Source of the DNA: Streptomyces venezuelae
Lineage (GTDB): Bacteria; Actinomycetota; Actinomycetes; Streptomycetales; Streptomycetaceae
Assembly: GCF_008642275.1 (NCBI RefSeq)
Contig: NZ_CP029189.1
Coordinates: forward strand, 992,001 to 1,056,000
Length of the DNA: 64,000 bases
Direction of reading: 5' to 3'
Below, piece after piece: positions 53,201-64,000 of this stretch. Below the pieces are notes generated by a model. The model had not been told where the DNA came from, searched no databases, and saw only the letters and a program-made list of their open reading frames with translations. Position 1 is the stretch's first letter. Every line of letters starts with the position of its first letter. The position numbers and the translations under genes were made by a program.

Positions 53201-56200
53201 GGTCGATGCCCGCCCGCTCGAAGGCCTCCCAGGTGGTCTCCAGGAGGAGACGCTGCTGGGGGTCGGTGGCGAGGGCCTCGCGGGGCGAGATCCCGAAGAA
53301 GGTCGGGTCGAAGTGGTGGGCGTCGTGCAGGAAGCCACCGGTGGTGGCGTAGCTGCTGCCCGGGCGGTCGGGGTCGGTGAGGTTCTCGATGTCCCAGCCA
53401 CGGTCGTCGGGCATGGCCGAGATGGCGTCCCGGCCCTCGTGGACGAGGCCCCACAGGTCCTCGGGCGAGCGGACACCGCCGGGGAAACGGCAGGCCATGG
53501 CGACGATCGCGATGGGCTCGTCGTCGTGGGCCGTGGCGGCGACGGTGGTTTCGGCCGCCGTCTCCTGGCTGTCGAGCAGCTCGGCGAGCAGGTACTCCGC
53601 CAGGACGGCCGGGTTCGGGTAGTCGAAGACGAGGGTCGCGGGCAGGCGGACACCGGTGGCGGCGCCAAGCCGGTTGCGCAGTTCGACCGCGGTCAGGGAG
53701 TCGAAGCCGACCTCGCTGAACGACCGCGCCGGATCCACCGCTTCGGCACCGGCGAAGCCGAGCACCGCCGCGACCTGACCCCGTACGAGATCCAGCACGG
53801 CCCCGGCCCGCTCGCCCTCGGCCAGCGAGGCGATCTGACGCGCGAAGGCACCGCCCGTCACGGCGCCACTACGCGCCCGGCGGGCAGGCGCACGGACGAG
53901 GCCGGTGAGCAGCGGCGGGATCATGCCGGTGCCCGCCTGGGCACGCAGGGCGGCCAGGTCCAGCTTCACCGGTACCAGCAGCGGCTGTTCGCCGGCCATC
54001 GCGGCGTCGAACAGTGCCACACCCTCGGCGGCCGTCAGCGCCTCGACACCGCCACGGCCGAGGCGGGAGACCTCCTCGGCCTCCAACGTGCCGCCCATGC
54101 CGCCGACCTCGGCCCACAGACCCCAGGCCAGGGAGGTCGCAGCCAGACCCTCGGCCCGGCGGTGGGCCGCCAGCGCGTCCAGGAAGACGTTGCCCGCAGC
54201 GTAGTTGGCCTGACCTGCGCCGCCGAAGACACCGGCAGCGGAGGAGAACAGCACGAACGCCGACAGGTCCATCTCACGAGTCAGCTCGTGCAGGTTCCAG
54301 GCCGCGTCCACCTTCGGACGCAACACCGCAGACAACCGCTCGGCCGTCAGCGAGCCGACCACGCCGTCATCGAGCACACCAGCCGTATGGACGACGGCCG
54401 TCAACGGGTGCGTCTCCGGAATTCCGGCCAACACCCCAGCCAGGGACGCCCGGTCGGCCACGTCGCAGGCCGCCCAGACCACCTCGGCACCCAGCCCCGC
54501 CAGCTCTGCCGACAGGTCGGCAGCACCCTCGGCCGCCTCGCCCCGCCGGCTCACCAGCAGCAGACGGCGCACACCCCGCTCCGCGACCAGGTGCCGGGCA
54601 AAGAGCCCGCCCAGCGAACCACTCGCACCCGTCACCAGCACCGTGCCCCCGGCACTCCACGGAACAGGCTCACCCACAGGCGCGGCTGCCCGGGCCAGAC
54701 GCGGCACCAGCAGGGCTCCCCCGCGCACCGCCACCTCGGGCTCGCCCGAAGCCAGCGCGGCCGACACACCCTCGCGCAGGTCACCATCCGCGTCGACGTC
54801 GACCAGGACGATCCGGCCCGGATTCTCCGACTGCGCCGAACGCACCAGACCCCGCACCGCAGCATGCACCAGGTCCGCAACGCCCTCACCCGGCACGGCA
54901 TCCACCGCACCACGCGTCACGAACACCAGACGGGAACCAGCGAACCGCTCGTCCGCCAACCACTCCCTCAGCAACCCCAGCGCGCGAGCGGTCGACTCGT
55001 GCACCGCAGCCGCCACATCACCCCCGGGCAGCCCCGTGCACGACACCACCAGCGCCGCCGGAATCACACCACCCTCGGCGACCGGCAGGACGCCGTCCGC
55101 CATCGCCCAGTCGTCGGAGGTCCCGGCCGAGGCCACGGCCGTCCACTCCACCCGGAACAGGGAGTCTCCCCCTCCGGCCGCCCGGCCGAACTGCTCGGGC
55201 GAGAAGGCACGCAGGGCCAAGCTGTCGACGGAGGCGACCGGCTCGCCGTCGGCGTCGGCCATCTCCAGCCGTACGGCGTCGCGGCCGGCCCGGGAGAGCC
55301 GTACGCGCAGGGCGTCCGCACCCACCGAGTGGACGGACACGCCGGACCAGGAGAACGGAAGCCGTCCCTGACCGGTGTCCTCCACCAGCGAGCCGAGGCC
55401 GATGGCGTGCAGCACGGAGTCCAGCAGGGCCGGGTGGAGGGTGAACTGCTGGGCTTCCTGGGCGGCTTCGGCATCGAGGGCCACCTCGGCGAAGACCTCC
55501 TCACCGCGGCGCCACGCGGCCCGCAGGCCCTGGAACACCGGGCCGTATCCGAAGCCGGAGTCCGCGAGCACGTCGTACAGGCCTTCCACCTGCACCGCGT
55601 CGGCGCCCGCGGGCGGCCACTCCGTGAGGTGGAGGGAGGGGGCGACCCCGCCCTCGGTCAGTACTGCGGTCGCGTTCCGCACCCAGGGCTCGTCGTCCTC
55701 GGCGCGGTCGTCGCGGGAGTGGAAGGCCACGGAGCGGCGGCCCGAGGCGTCGGGGGCCGCGACCGTGATCTGGAGCTCTACGCCGCCCTCCTCGGGCAGC
55801 ACGAGAGGGGCTTCGAGCGTGAGGTCGTCGACGAGGTCGCAGGCGACCTGCTCACCGGCCCGCAGCGCCAGCTCGACGAACGCCGTGCCGGGGAGCAGTG
55901 CCGAGCCCATGACGCGGTGGTCGGCCAGCCACGGGTGCGTGGCCAGGGACAGCCGGCCGGTCAGGAGCAGACCGTCGGCGTCGGCCAGGGTCAGGCAGGC
56001 GCCCAGCAGCGGATGGTCGGCGGACCGCAGGCCCACGCCAGAGGCGTCGGTGAAGGGGCCGACGGGCAGGTCGATCCAGAACCGCTCGCGCTGGAAGGCG
56101 TACGTCGGCAGGTCGACGGCGCGGGCGCCGGTCCCGGCGAAGTAGGCCTCCCAGTCGACGCGGGCGCCGTGTGCGTGGGCCCGGGCGAGCACCGTGGTGA

Positions 56201-59200
56201 GGGTCTCCGCCTCGGGTCGGCCCTTGCGGAGGGCGGCGGCGAATGCGGCGTCCTCGGGGGCGGCGGCGCAGTCCTGGGCGAGGGCGGACAGGACGCCGTC
56301 GGGGCCGAGTTCGAGGTACGTGGTCACGCCCGCGGCCTCCAGGGCCCGGACGCCGTCCAGGAAGCGGACGGCTTCGCGGACGTGCCGGACCCAGAAGTCC
56401 GCGGTACCCATCTCGTCGGTGACGGGGGCGCCGGTCAGGTTCGACACGACGGGGATGCGCGGCGCGGCATAGCTGATGCCCTCGGCGACCTTGCGGAAGG
56501 CGTCGAGCATCCCGTCCATGTGCGGCGAATGGAACGCGTGACTGACCGTCAGGTGCTTGGTCTTGCGGTCGCCGAGCGACTCCACCACGGCGAGCGCGGC
56601 GTCCTCGTCACCGGCGATGACCACCGACTGCGGGCCGTTGACGGCGGCGATGCCGACCCGGTCGTTCAGGTGCGGCAGGACCTCGTCCTCCGACGCCTGG
56701 ACCGCGATCATCACACCGGCGGTCGGCAGCGCCTGCATCAGACGGCCACGAGCGGCCACCAGCAGGCAGGCGTCCTCCAGGGACAGGACTCCGGCGACGT
56801 ACGCGACGGTGATCTCACCGATGGAGTGACCGGCGAGGAAGTCGGGCCGGATCCCCCAGCTCTCGACGAGCCGGTACAGGGCCACCTCGACGGCGAACAG
56901 CGCGGGCTGCGCGTACTCCGTACGGTCCAGGACGGCCACGTCGTCGCCGAACAGCACGTCCTTCAGGGGAACTTCGAGGTCCATCGCCGCGCAGACGGCG
57001 TCCAGAGCCTGCGCGAACACCGGGAACGCGTCGTACAGCTCACGCCCCATCCCGAGGCGCTGGCTGCCCTGGCCGGTGAACAGGAAGGCCAGCTTCCCGG
57101 CCCCGGCCGCACCCACCACGCCGCTCGTGACCCCGCCGGCCGCCGGGTCGCCGTCCGCGACGGCGGCCAGACCGCGCAGCAGCTCCTCCCGGTCACCGGC
57201 CACGACCACCGCACGGTGGTCGAAAACCGCACGCCGCGTCGCAAGCGAGTAGGCCACGTCAGCGGCCTTCAGGTCGGCCCCGTCCTCCAGGCGGGCCAGC
57301 AGACCGGCGGCCTGGCCGCTCAGGGCCTCCGCCGACTTCGCCGAGAGGACGTACGGCAGGACGGGCAGGTCGGCGCCCCCGGCCGTGACCGGCTCGGTGT
57401 CGTCCTCCGGGGCCTGCTCGATGATGGTGTGCGCGTTGGTACCGCTGATCCCGAAGGACGACACCGCTGCGCGGCGCGGGCGGCCGGTCTCCGGCCATGC
57501 GACCGAGTCCGTCAGGAGGGAGACGGCGCCCTCGGACCAGTCGACGTGCGGGGTCGGCTCGTCGACGTGCAGGGTCTTGGGCAGCACGCCGTGGCGGATC
57601 GACTCGACCATCTTGATGATGCCCGCGACGCCGGCGGCAGCCTGCGTGTGACCCATGTTCGACTTGATCGAGCCGAGCAGCAGGGGCCGGTCCTCGCTGT
57701 GCTCCCGGCCGTACGTGGCGAGCAGGGCCTGGGCTTCGATGGGGTCGCCCAGCGTCGTGCCGGTGCCGTGGGCTTCGACCACGTCCACCTCGGCCGCCGA
57801 CAGGCCGGCGTTGGCGAGGGCCTGGCGGATGACGCGCTGCTGCGAGGGACCGTTCGGGGCGGTCAGACCGTTGGAGGCACCGTCCTGGTTGACGGCCGAG
57901 CCGCGGACCACCGCGAGGACGGGGTGACCGTTGCGGCGGGCGTCGGAGAGACGCTCGACGAGCAGCATGCCGACGCCCTCACCCCACGCCGTGCCGTCCG
58001 CGGCGGCCGCGAAGGGCTTGCAGCGGCCGTCGGTCGCGAGACCGCGCTGACGGCTGAAGGCGATGAACGTCCCCGGGGTGGCCATGACGGTCACACCGCC
58101 CGCGAGGGCGAGGTCGCACTCGCCGTTGCGGAGCGCCTGGGCGGCCAGGTGCAGGGTCACGAGCGACGACGAGCAGGCCGTGTCGACGGTGACCGCCGGG
58201 CCCTCCAGACCGAAGGTGTAGGACACTCGGCCCGAGGCGACGCTGCCGGAGCTGGAGGTGCCCATGTACCCCTCCAGGCCCTCGGAAGAGCGGTGGAGGA
58301 GCGTGCCGTAGTCGTTGTACATGACGCCCGCGAAGACGCCGGTCCGGCTGCCCCGCATGGTCGCGGGGTCGATGCCCGCCCGCTCGAAGGCCTCCCAGGT
58401 GGTCTCCAGGAGGAGACGCTGCTGGGGGTCGGTCGCGAGGGCCTCGCGGGGCGAGATACCGAAGAAGGCCGGGTCGAAGTGGTGGGCGTCGTACAGGAAG
58501 CCGCCCGCTGTGCTGTAGCTGGTGCCCTCGCGGTCGGGATCCGGGTCGAAGAGGCCCTGGATGTCCCAGCCACGGTCCTCCGGCATGCCGGAGATGGCGT
58601 CACGGCCGTCCCGCACGAGGCCCCACAGGTCCTCGGGCGAGCGGACACCACCGGGGAAACGGCAGGCCATGGCGACGATCGCGATCGGTTCGTCGTCGTG
58701 GGCGACGGCTGCCACGGGAGCGTTGGATTCCGAAGCGGCACGGCTGTCGAGCAGCTCGGCGAGCAGGTACTCCGCCAGGACGGCCGGGTTCGGGTAGTCG
58801 AAGACGAGGGTCGCGGGCAGGCGGACACCGGTGGCGGCGCCAAGCCGGTTGCGCAGTTCGACCGCGGTCAGGGAGTCGAAGCCGACCTCGCTGAACGACC
58901 GCGCCGGATCCACTGCTTCGGCACCGGCGAAGCCGAGCACCGCCGCGACCTGACCCCGTACGAGATCCAGCACGGCCCCGGCCCGCTCGCCCTCGGCCAG
59001 CGCGGCGATCTGACGCGCGAAAGCACCGCCCGCCGCGGCGCCGCTACGCGCCCGGCGGGCAGGCGCACGGACGAGGCCGGTGAGCAGCGGCGGGATCATG
59101 CCGGTGCCTGCCTGGGTGCGCAGGGCGGCCAGGTCCAGCTTGACCGGTACCAGCAGCGGCTGTTCGCCGGCCGTCGCGGCGTCGAACAGTGCCACGCCCT

Positions 59201-62200
59201 CGGCGGCCGTCAGCGCGTTGACGCCTCCACGGCCGAGCCGGGAGACCTCCTCGGCCTCCAACGCGTCCCCCATGCCGCCGACCTCAGCCCACAGACCCCA
59301 GGCCAGGGAGGTCGCAGCCAGACCCCGGGCCCGGCGGTGAGCCGCCAGCGCGTCCAGGAAGACGTTGCCCGCAGCATAGTTGGCCTGACCCGCGCCGCCG
59401 AAGACACCGGCAGCGGAGGAGAACAGCACGAACGCCGACAGATCGAGGCCCTCGGTCAGCTCGTGCAGGTTCCAGGCCGCGTCCACCTTCGGACGCAACA
59501 CCGCCGACAACCGCTCGGCCGTCAGCGAGCCCACCACACCGTCATCGAGCACACCAGCCGTATGGACGACCGCGGTCAGCGGGTGCTCCGCCGGAACCCC
59601 GGCCAGGACAGCGACCAGAGCCTCACGGTCGGCCACGTCGCACGCCGCCCAGACCACCTCGGCACCCAACTCCGCCAACTCGGCAGACAGAGCCGGAACT
59701 TCACCCCGCCGGCTCACCAGCAGCAGACGGCGCACACCACGCTCCGCGACCAGGTGCCGGGCAAAGAGCCCGCCCAGCGAACCACTCGCACCCGTCACCA
59801 GCACCGTGCCCTCGGCACCCCACGGAACGGGCTCACCCACAGGCGCGGCTGCCCGGGCCAGACGCGGCACCAGCAGGGCTCCCCCGCGCACCGCCACCTC
59901 GGGCTCGCCCGAAGCCAGCGCGGCCGACACACCCTCGTGCAGGTCACCATCCGCGCCGACGTCGACCAGGACGATCCGGCCCGGATTCTCCGACTGCGCC
60001 GAACGCACCAGACCCCGCACCGCGGCATGCACCAGGTCCGCGACGCCCTCACCGGGTACGGCATCCACCGCACCACGCGTCACGAACACCAGACGGGAAT
60101 CAGCGAACCGCTCATCCGCCAACCACCCCTTCAACAACCCCAGCGCGCGAGCGGTCTCCTCGTGCACCGCAGCCGCCACATCACCCTCAGGCAGCCCCGT
60201 GCACGGCACCACCAGCGCCGCCGGAATCACACCACCCTCGGCGACCGCAACACCCAGCCCGGCCAGGTCCGCGAACACCTGCGCACCCTCACCCAGCAGC
60301 AGCCAGTCGTCGAACGACCCGGCCCCGGACACCGCCGTCCACTCCACCCGGAACAGGGAGTCGTGGGCACCCGTGCCCTGCCCGAGCTGGTCGGGCGAGA
60401 AGGCACGGAGGGCCAGGCCGTCCACCGAGGCGACCGGCGCGCCGTCGGCGTCGGCCATCTCCAGCCGTACCGCGTCCCGCCCGGCCCGGGAGAGCCGTAC
60501 GCGCAGGGCGTCCGCACCCGTGGAGCGGACGGACACGCCGGACCAGGAGAACGGCACCCGTCCCTGACCGGTGTCCTCCACCAGCGATCCGAGGTTGATG
60601 GCGTGCAGCGCGGCGTCCAGCAGGGCCGGGTGCAGCGTGAAGTAGGCAGCCTCCGGGGCGGACTCACCGTCGAGAGCGACTTCGGCGAAGACCTCCTCAC
60701 CTCGGCGCCACGCGGCCCGCAGGCCTTGGAACACCGGGCCGTAGCCGAAGCCGGAGTCTGCGAGCGCGTCGTACAGACCGTCCACCTGCACGGCGTCGGC
60801 GCCCGCGGGCGGCCACTGCGTCAGGTCGAAGGCGCGCGGCTCGGTCTCCTCCTCGGACAGGACCGCGGTCGCGTTCCGCACCCAGGGCTCGTCGGCCGCC
60901 GCGCGGTCGTCGCGGGAGTGGAAGACCACGGAGCGGCGGCCCGAGGCGTCGGGTGCCGCGACGGTGATCTGGAGTTCGATGCCACCGTCCTCGGGGAGAA
61001 TCAGCGGCGCGGCGAGCGTCAGGTCGTCTACGAGGTCGCAGCCGAGCTGCTCACCGGCCCGGAGCGCCAGCTCGACGAACGCCGTGCCGGGCAGGAGGAC
61101 GGTTCCCATGACCGTGTGGTCGGCGAGCCAGGGGTGGGTGGCGACCGAGAGGCGACCGGTGAGGAGGAGGCCGTCGGCGTCGGCCAGGGTCACCGAGGCG
61201 CCGAGCAGCGGGTGGTCGGCGGACCTGAGGCCGACGGTGGTGACGTCGGCGCCGAGGGTGCCGGTGTCGAGCCAGTAGTGCTCGCGCTGGAAGGCGTAAG
61301 TCGGCAGGTCGACGCTCTCGGCTCCGGTACCGGAGTGGTAGGCGTGCCAGTCGACGGCGATGCCGCGGACGTGTGCGAGGGCGACGGCGGCGGTGACGGC
61401 CGCGGCCTCGGCCCGGCCCTTTCGGAGGGCGGGGGCGAAGGCGGCGCCCTCGCCGGAGACGCAGTCCTGGGCGAGGGCCGACAGGACACCGTCGGGCCCG
61501 AGTTCGAGATACGTCGTCACGCCCGCGGCCTCAAGCACCCGGACACCGTCCAGGAACCGCACGCCCTCGCGGACGTGCCGCACCCAGAAGTCGGCCGAAC
61601 CCATCTCGTCGGAGACGAGTGCACCGGTCAGGTGGGAGACGACCGGGATGCCCGGAGCCGCGAACGACAGCCCCGCCACGACCTCACGGAAGTCGTCCAG
61701 CATGCCGTCCATGTGCGGCGAGTGGAACGCGTGACTGACCGTCAGCCGCTTGGTCTTCCGGTCGGCGAACGACGCCACCACAGCCAGCGCCGCATCCTCG
61801 TCACCCGCGATCACGACCGACTGAGGCCCGTTGACGGCGGCGATGCTCACGCGCTCGGTCAGCAGCGGCAGGACCTCGTCCTCCGAAGCCTGCACCGCGA
61901 TCATCACACCACCCGACGGCAACGCCTGCATCAACCGGCCCCGAGCCACGACCAGCGTGCAGGCGTCCTCCAGCGAGAACACGCCGGCAACGTGCGCGGC
62001 AGCTATCTCGCCGATCGAGTGGCCGGCGAGGAAGTCCGGCCTGACGCCCCACGACTCCAATAGCCGGAACAGCGCCACCTCGACCGCGAACAGCGCGGGC
62101 TGCGCATACTCCGTACGGTCCAGAACAGCCGCATCAGCCCCGAACAGGACATCCCGCAGAGGAAGTTCGAGGCTCATCCCCGCACACACCGCGTCCAGCG

Positions 62201-64000
62201 CCTCCGCGAACACCGGGAAGGCGTCGTACAGCTCACGCCCCATCCCCAGCCGCTGACTGCCCTGACCGGTGAACAGGAAGGCCAGCTTGCCCCGGGTCCC
62301 GGCCACGCCCTCGCCCCGGACGATCCGCATCGAGGCGGTGTCGCCGGACGCCAGTGCTGCGAGGTCGGCCAGGGCCTCGCCGCGGTCGCCGGCCAGGACG
62401 ACGGCGCGGTGTTCGAGGGCGGCGCGGCCGGTAGCCAGGGTGTGGCTGATGTCCTCGGAACGCTGGTCGGGGTGGGCCCGCAGGTGCATGAGCAGGCGCT
62501 CCGCCTGGGCCTGCAGGGCCTCCTCCGTACGGGCCGAGACGGGCCAGGCCAGGACGGGGGGTACGACGACGCGGCGCGGAGCGGCGGTCTCGCCGGGCTC
62601 GGCCTCGGTCTCGGTCTTGGTCTCGGCCCCGTCGGACTCGACGGGTGCGGCGCCCTCGGCGGGCTCCGCCGGCTCGGTGGCCGGGGCCTGCTCGATGATG
62701 GTGTGAGCGTTGGTGCCGCTGATGCCGAAGGAGGACACGGCTGCGCGGCGCGGGCGGCCGGTCTCCGGCCAGTCCACCGTCTCGCGCAGCAGCGACACCG
62801 CGCCCGCGGACCAGTCGACCTTGGTCGACGGCTGGTCCACGTGCAGGGTCTTCGGGATCCGCCCGTGCCGGATCGCCATCACCATCTTGATGATGCCCGC
62901 GACACCGGCGGCGGCCTGCGTGTGCCCGATGTTCGACTTGACGGAGCCGAGCCAGAGCGGCCGGTCCTCCGTGTGCTCCCGGCCGTACGTGGCCAGCAGC
63001 GCCTGCGCTTCGATCGGGTCGCCCAGCGTGGTGCCGGTGCCGTGGGCCTCGACGACGTCGACGTCGGCGGCGGTGAGCCGGGCGTCGGCCAGGGCCTGAC
63101 GGATGACGCGCTGCTGGGAGGGCCCGTTGGGGGCGGTGAGGCCGTTGCTCGCACCGTCCTGGTTGACGGCCGACCCGCGGACCACGGCCAGCACCCGGTG
63201 GCCGTTGCGGCGGGCGTCGGAGAGCCGCTCCACGAGGAGCATGCCCGCGCCCTCGCCCCAGCCGGTGCCGTCCGCGGCGTCCGCGAACGACTTGCAGCGC
63301 CCGTCGAAGGACAGGCCGCGCTGGCGGCTGAACTCGGTGAAGGTGCCGGGGGTCGGCATGACCGTCACGCCGCCGGCGAGGGCGAGCGAGCACTCGCCCT
63401 TGCGCAGGGCCTGCATGGCGAGGTGCAGGGTGACGAGGGAGGAGGAGCAGGCGGTGTCGACGGTGAGCGCCGGGCCCTCCAGGCCGAAGGTGTACGAGAC
63501 GCGGCCGGAGGCGATGCTGCTGGACGCTCCGGTGCCGAGGTAGCCCTCCACTTCCGGAGGTACGGCCCGCAGCCGGGACGCGTAGTCGTGGTACATGACG
63601 CCCGTGAAGACGCCGGTCCGGCTGCCGCGCATCGAGGTCGGGTCGATGCCCGCCCGCTCGAAGGCCTCCCACGAGGTTTCCAGCAGGAGCCGCTGCTGCG
63701 GGTCCATCGCCAGCGCCTCACGGGGCGAGATCCCGAAGAACTCGGGCTCGAACCGGTTGGCGGAGTGCAGGAAGCCGCCCTCCTGCACGTAGCTCGTGCC
63801 CCGCCCGTCGGGGTCCTCGTCGAAGAGGCGCCCGGTGTCCCAGCCCCGGTCCGTCGGGAAGGGCGAGACGGCGTCGGTCTCGCCGGAGACCAGCCGCCAC
63901 AGGTCCTCGGGGGACTCGACGTCCCCCGGGTAGCGGCAGCTCATCCCGATGATCGCGATCGGCTCCTGCTCCTCCGACTCGACTTCCTGGAGGCGGCGGC
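47214..64000 (-). CDS. Type I modular polyketide synthase, final three modules with thioesterase (5' end beyond window)
   Basis: About 5,595 residues are visible. The first, [19 protein letters not shown], are the end of an N-terminal docking helix, so the start lies only tens of codons to the right. Module 1: KS (63944-62690, TACSSS), AT (GHSIGE, HAFH: malonyl), DH (HPWLADH, active), KR ([10 protein letters not shown]-type), ACP (about 58870). Module 2: the same set, KS 58690-57410, AT malonyl (HAFH at about 56530), DH, B-type KR, ACP (about 53700). Module 3: KS 53520-52245, AT methylmalonyl (GHSQGE, YASH at about 51350), DH, KR (HTAGHLDDG), ACP (about 48230), then a thioesterase with GHSSGG (47660) to 47214. 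All reductive domains look intact and no ER is present, so three conjugated double bonds with a terminal methyl branch are predicted. Confidence 0.97.
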   Translation of the reverse strand, partial: RRLQEVESEEQEPIAIIGMSCRYPGDVESPEDLWRLVSGETDAVSPFPTDRGWDTGRLFDEDPDGRGTSYVQEGGFLHSANRFEPEFFGISPREALAMDPQQRLLLETSWEAFERAGIDPTSMRGSRTGVFTGVMYHDYASRLRAVPPEVEGYLGTGASSSIASGRVSYTFGLEGPALTVDTACSSSLVTLHLAMQALRKGECSLALAGGVTVMPTPGTFTEFSRQRGLSFDGRCKSFADAADGTGWGEGAGMLLVERLSDARRNGHRVLAVVRGSAVNQDGASNGLTAPNGPSQQRVIRQALADARLTAADVDVVEAHGTGTTLGDPIEAQALLATYGREHTEDRPLWLGSVKSNIGHTQAAAGVAGIIKMVMAIRHGRIPKTLHVDQPSTKVDWSAGAVSLLRETVDWPETGRPRRAAVSSFGISGTNAHTIIEQAPATEPAEPAEGAAPVESDGAETKTETEAEPGETAAPRRVVVPPVLAWPVSARTEEALQAQAERLLMHLRAHPDQRSEDISHTLATGRAALEHRAVVLAGDRGEALADLAALASGDTASMRIVRGEGVAGTRGKLAFLFTGQGSQRLGMGRELYDAFPVFAEALDAVCAGMSLELPLRDVLFGADAAVLDRTEYAQPALFAVEVALFRLLESWGVRPDFLAGHSIGEIAAAHVAGVFSLEDACTLVVARGRLMQALPSGGVMIAVQASEDEVLPLLTERVSIAAVNGPQSVVIAGDEDAALAVVASFADRKTKRLTVSHAFHSPHMDGMLDDFREVVAGLSFAAPGIPVVSHLTGALVSDEMGSADFWVRHVREGVRFLDGVRVLEAAGVTTYLELGPDGVLSALAQDCVSGEGAAFAPALRKGRAEAAAVTAAVALAHVRGIAVDWHAYHSGTGAESVDLPTYAFQREHYWLDTGTLGADVTTVGLRSADHPLLGASVTLADADGLLLTGRLSVATHPWLADHTVMGTVLLPGTAFVELALRAGEQLGCDLVDDLTLAAPLILPEDGGIELQITVAAPDASGRRSVVFHSRDDRAAADEPWVRNATAVLSEEETEPRAFDLTQWPPAGADAVQVDGLYDALADSGFGYGPVFQGLRAAWRRGEEVFAEVALDGESAPEAAYFTLHPALLDAALHAINLGSLVEDTGQGRVPFSWSGVSVRSTGADALRVRLSRAGRDAVRLEMADADGAPVASVDGLALRAFSPDQLGQGTGAHDSLFRVEWTAVSGAGSFDDWLLLGEGAQVFADLAGLGVAVAEGGVIPAALVVPCTGLPEGDVAAAVHEETARALGLLKGWLADERFADSRLVFVTRGAVDAVPGEGVADLVHAAVRGLVRSAQSENPGRIVLVDVGADGDLHEGVSAALASGEPEVAVRGGALLVPRLARAAAPVGEPVPWGAEGTVLVTGASGSLGGLFARHLVAERGVRRLLLVSRRGEVPALSAELAELGAEVVWAACDVADREALVAVLAGVPAEHPLTAVVHTAGVLDDGVVGSLTAERLSAVLRPKVDAAWNLHELTEGLDLSAFVLFSSAAGVFGGAGQANYAAGNVFLDALAAHRRARGLAATSLAWGLWAEVGGMGDALEAEEVSRLGRGGVNALTAAEGVALFDAATAGEQPLLVPVKLDLAALRTQAGTGMIPPLLTGLVRAPARRARSGAAAGGAFARQIAALAEGERAGAVLDLVRGQVAAVLGFAGAEAVDPARSFSEVGFDSLTAVELRNRLGAATGVRLPATLVFDYPNPAVLAEYLLAELLDSRAASESNAPVAAVAHDDEPIAIVAMACRFPGGVRSPEDLWGLVRDGRDAISGMPEDRGWDIQGLFDPDPDREGTSYSTAGGFLYDAHHFDPAFFGISPREALATDPQQRLLLETTWEAFERAGIDPATMRGSRTGVFAGVMYNDYGTLLHRSSEGLEGYMGTSSSGSVASGRVSYTFGLEGPAVTVDTACSSSLVTLHLAAQALRNGECDLALAGGVTVMATPGTFIAFSRQRGLATDGRCKPFAAAADGTAWGEGVGMLLVERLSDARRNGHPVLAVVRGSAVNQDGASNGLTAPNGPSQQRVIRQALANAGLSAAEVDVVEAHGTGTTLGDPIEAQALLATYGREHSEDRPLLLGSIKSNMGHTQAAAGVAGIIKMVESIRHGVLPKTLHVDEPTPHVDWSEGAVSLLTDSVAWPETGRPRRAAVSSFGISGTNAHTIIEQAPEDDTEPVTAGGADLPVLPYVLSAKSAEALSGQAAGLLARLEDGADLKAADVAYSLATRRAVFDHRAVVVAGDREELLRGLAAVADGDPAAGGVTSGVVGAAGAGKLAFLFTGQGSQRLGMGRELYDAFPVFAQALDAVCAAMDLEVPLKDVLFGDDVAVLDRTEYAQPALFAVEVALYRLVESWGIRPDFLAGHSIGEITVAYVAGVLSLEDACLLVAARGRLMQALPTAGVMIAVQASEDEVLPHLNDRVGIAAVNGPQSVVIAGDEDAALAVVESLGDRKTKHLTVSHAFHSPHMDGMLDAFRKVAEGISYAAPRIPVVSNLTGAPVTDEMGTADFWVRHVREAVRFLDGVRALEAAGVTTYLELGPDGVLSALAQDCAAAPEDAAFAAALRKGRPEAETLTTVLARAHAHGARVDWEAYFAGTGARAVDLPTYAFQRERFWIDLPVGPFTDASGVGLRSADHPLLGACLTLADADGLLLTGRLSLATHPWLADHRVMGSALLPGTAFVELALRAGEQVACDLVDDLTLEAPLVLPEEGGVELQITVAAPDASGRRSVAFHSRDDRAEDDEPWVRNATAVLTEGGVAPSLHLTEWPPAGADAVQVEGLYDVLADSGFGYGPVFQGLRAAWRRGEEVFAEVALDAEAAQEAQQFTLHPALLDSVLHAIGLGSLVEDTGQGRLPFSWSGVSVHSVGADALRVRLSRAGRDAVRLEMADADGEPVASVDSLALRAFSPEQFGRAAGGGDSLFRVEWTAVASAGTSDDWAMADGVLPVAEGGVIPAALVVSCTGLPGGDVAAAVHESTARALGLLREWLADERFAGSRLVFVTRGAVDAVPGEGVADLVHAAVRGLVRSAQSENPGRIVLVDVDADGDLREGVSAALASGEPEVAVRGGALLVPRLARAAAPVGEPVPWSAGGTVLVTGASGSLGGLFARHLVAERGVRRLLLVSRRGEAAEGAADLSAELAGLGAEVVWAACDVADRASLAGVLAGIPETHPLTAVVHTAGVLDDGVVGSLTAERLSAVLRPKVDAAWNLHELTREMDLSAFVLFSSAAGVFGGAGQANYAAGNVFLDALAAHRRAEGLAATSLAWGLWAEVGGMGGTLEAEEVSRLGRGGVEALTAAEGVALFDAAMAGEQPLLVPVKLDLAALRAQAGTGMIPPLLTGLVRAPARRARSGAVTGGAFARQIASLAEGERAGAVLDLVRGQVAAVLGFAGAEAVDPARSFSEVGFDSLTAVELRNRLGAATGVRLPATLVFDYPNPAVLAEYLLAELLDSQETAAETTVAATAHDDEPIAIVAMACRFPGGVRSPEDLWGLVHEGRDAISAMPDDRGWDIENLTDPDRPGSSYATTGGFLHDAHHFDPTFFGISPREALATDPQQRLLLETTWEAFERAGIDPATMRGSRTGVFAGVMYNDYGTLLHQAPEGLEGYMGTASSGSVVSGRVSYTFGLEGPAVTVDTACSSSLVTLHLAVQALRNGECDLALAGGVTVMATPGTFIAFSVQRGLATDGRCKPFAAAADGTAWGEGVGMLLVERLSDARRNGHPVLAVVRGSAVNQDGASNGLTAPNGPSQQRVIRQALANAGLSAAEVDVVEAHGTGTTLGDPIEAQALLATYGQEHTAEQPLWLGSIKSNVGHTQAAAGVAGIIKMVESIRHGVLPKTLHVDEPTPHVDWSEGAVSLLESAVSWPETGRPRRAAVSSFGIGGTNAHTIIEQAPEDDTEPVTAGGADLPVLPYVLSAKSADALRDQAAGLRARLEEAPETADADVAYSLVTTRAAFDHRAVVVAGDREELLRGLTAVESEAAAAGLVRGSVGTGKTVFVFPGQGSQWVGMAAELLDSSPVFAARIEECAKALEPFTDWSLVEVLRGVEGAPSLDRVDVVQPALFAVMVSLAEVWRSVGVRPGAVIGHSQGEIAAACVAGILSLDDAARVVALRSQAIGRVLAGLGGMVSVPLPAAEVRERIAPWGEARISVAAVNGPSSVVVSGEVQALEELLASCEADGIRARRIAVDYASHSAQVDLLREELSELLASVGPREAEVPFLSTVTGEWVKGPELDAGYWFRNLRQTVELEQATRTLLDRGFGVFVESSPHPVLTVGMQETVEGSGREAAVLGSLRRNEGGLERFWLSVGEAYVRGVAVDWEAVFAGTGARRVDLPTYAFQRDRYWIDVPVSRVGDVASAGLGAAEHPLLGAAVELPDSDGFLFTGRLSLQSHPWLADHRAAGAVLLPGTAFVELALHAGRRVGTAFVEELNLEAPLVLPEQGALQLRLSVAGPDEAGRRAIHVHSRPEAPAGDALGLGQDVPWTRHAGGVLGAPDAVTAAQAAPGPEVWPPAGAEPVDVSDLYELFAAGGYTYGPVFRNLRAAWRLGEELFAELALSEGPVAEAADFGVHPALLDAGLHGLALGSFLGGDEAGDGSGRMRLPFSFTGVGLHAVGPGALRVRLTPAGSGAVSLAAFDESGEPVVSVESLLLRELDTSRLSASAPAFHESLFRLEWPAVGGNRAAADGRWAVIGADPLGLEDALAAAGAAVDAYTDLDVLAGVVLAGKPLPDTVLVSYADPAGPDAGDTAGDSASDTAGVARSAAHGVLELVQAWLAEEHLSGARLAVVTRGAVEVRPGDGVPDPAHATVWGLLRSAQSENPGRFTVLDLDPDGADGRALGELLAAAAASGEPQLALRAGSLHAARLARVAAVHPQPQETGADSAEGTPSGALVPAGGLDPEGTVLITGGTGVLGGLLARHLVTGHGVRHLLLTSRRGPGAPGAAELVADLAALGAEAAVVACDAADREALAALLARIPQEHPLTAVVHTAGHLDDGLVPSLTPERIDAVLRPKVDAALHLDELTRELDLAAFVLFSSAAGTLGSPGQANYAAANAFLDALAQQRRAAGLPAVSLAWGLWEQRSEMTGDLTDADVQRMARAGLAPLSSEAGLALFDTACSLAVAVPDAAAVQEPGSAVFVAMRLDTGPLKAQADAGGLPPLFRGLVRGGLRRAAAGAADAAASAAARRLAGLAGLPEEEQERLLLEVVREQTAAVLAYPSADAVGESQPFLELGLDSLTAVELRNQLNAATGLRLPATLLFDHPTPLLIAARLRAELAGTQGGAAGSGGTAADAEDTDGVFGAMLQEAGAQGESGPFMELLMQASRFRPSFSSAAELRKAPSLVRLARGADGPGLICFSSILSISGPHQYARFASAFRGRRDVHAMAAPGFLRGEQLPTTTEAVVEAQAEAVLRHADGAPFVLLGHSSGGMLAHAVAGRLEDAGVFPEAVILVDIYSHDDDAILGIQPGLAQGVDERQGSHVPVDDSRLLAMGAYFRLFGGWKPEAVKAPTLLVRAQEQFFDWTRAENGDWRSYWDMEHTAVDVPGNHFTMMEQHAGTTSGAVEEWLGRRI
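53567..53738. repeat. 172-base segment identical to 58742-58913
   Basis: The ACP coding region of module 2 is identical, base for base, to that of module 1 over 172 bases; the offset is 5,175 bases. Flanking KR and KS sequence is also very similar with scattered differences. It indicates recent module duplication or gene conversion. Confidence 0.85.
58742..58913. repeat. 172-base segment identical to 53567-53738
   Basis: Module 1 copy of the repeat covering the ACP active-site Ser region (GFDSL). The first difference downstream is C versus T at 53739/58914. It marks a likely recombination point inside the polyketide synthase gene. Confidence 0.85.

Noticed and set aside
52263..62063. A 3,266-codon open frame on the plus strand
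   Set aside because: It is antisense to the polyketide synthase; high GC and strong codon bias of the real gene suppress stops on the opposite strand. It has no family features.

Overview
The DNA is very GC-rich, uses GTG starts freely and has strong G/C bias at third codon positions. Gene content (EF-Tu3, AlkD-like repair, DUF664/DinB, many conserved actinobacterial proteins, a large modular polyketide synthase) points to a Streptomyces or close relative. No rRNA, tRNA or CRISPR array was recognised.

Bases 1 to about 31.3 kb look like ordinary chromosome. In order: sbcC (cut by the left edge) and sbcD; a YigZ/IMPACT protein; two small conserved proteins; a CoA-binding protein; a divergent XRE-cupin regulator and EamA exporter; a hexapeptide acyltransferase; a gamma-carbonic anhydrase; an ankyrin/DedA pair; a secreted GH3 beta-glucosidase; a hotdog thioesterase; a membrane-anchored P/Q-rich protein; an MFS transporter; a spermidine-synthase-like protein; a patatin; the divergent elongation factor tuf3; an AlkD-like protein; a TVP38 membrane protein; uppP; lnt; an oxidoreductase; DinB; a lipoprotein; ung; an orphan peptide-binding lipoprotein; two SDR genes in an operon; and a HipA-like kinase overlapping a DUF3037 gene. 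Three short genes lie at 11349-11507, 17791-17925 (weak) and 20513-20689.

From about 31.5 kb to the right edge lies one end of a type I polyketide gene cluster. A decayed tyrosine-integrase C-terminus sits exactly at its left border (31343-31510). The cluster holds an agmatinase/ureohydrolase, an acyl-CoA carboxylase beta subunit, a large LuxR-family (LAL) regulator, a metallophosphoesterase, a phosphopantetheinyl transferase, an amino-acid 2-monooxygenase-like flavoenzyme, an acyl-CoA ligase, two adjacent degenerate proteins (a type II thioesterase lacking Ser and His, and a shrunken sugar-nucleotidyltransferase), a two-gene ABC exporter and a discrete acyltransferase with an altered active site. 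It ends in the last polyketide synthase: three KS-AT-DH-KR-ACP modules with a C-terminal thioesterase, running off the right edge.

Together the monooxygenase, ureohydrolase, ligase and discrete acyltransferase suggest a polyketide started from an arginine-derived 4-guanidinobutyryl or 4-aminobutyryl unit. The terminal modules predict a chain ending as a 2-methyl-2,4,6-trienoyl ester or acid. Helically phased AGGGGT repeats occur in the coding orientation ahead of four transcription units; in two or three of them they stand 22-23 bases before a TAGCGT-like -10 box. They are candidate operators for the LAL regulator.
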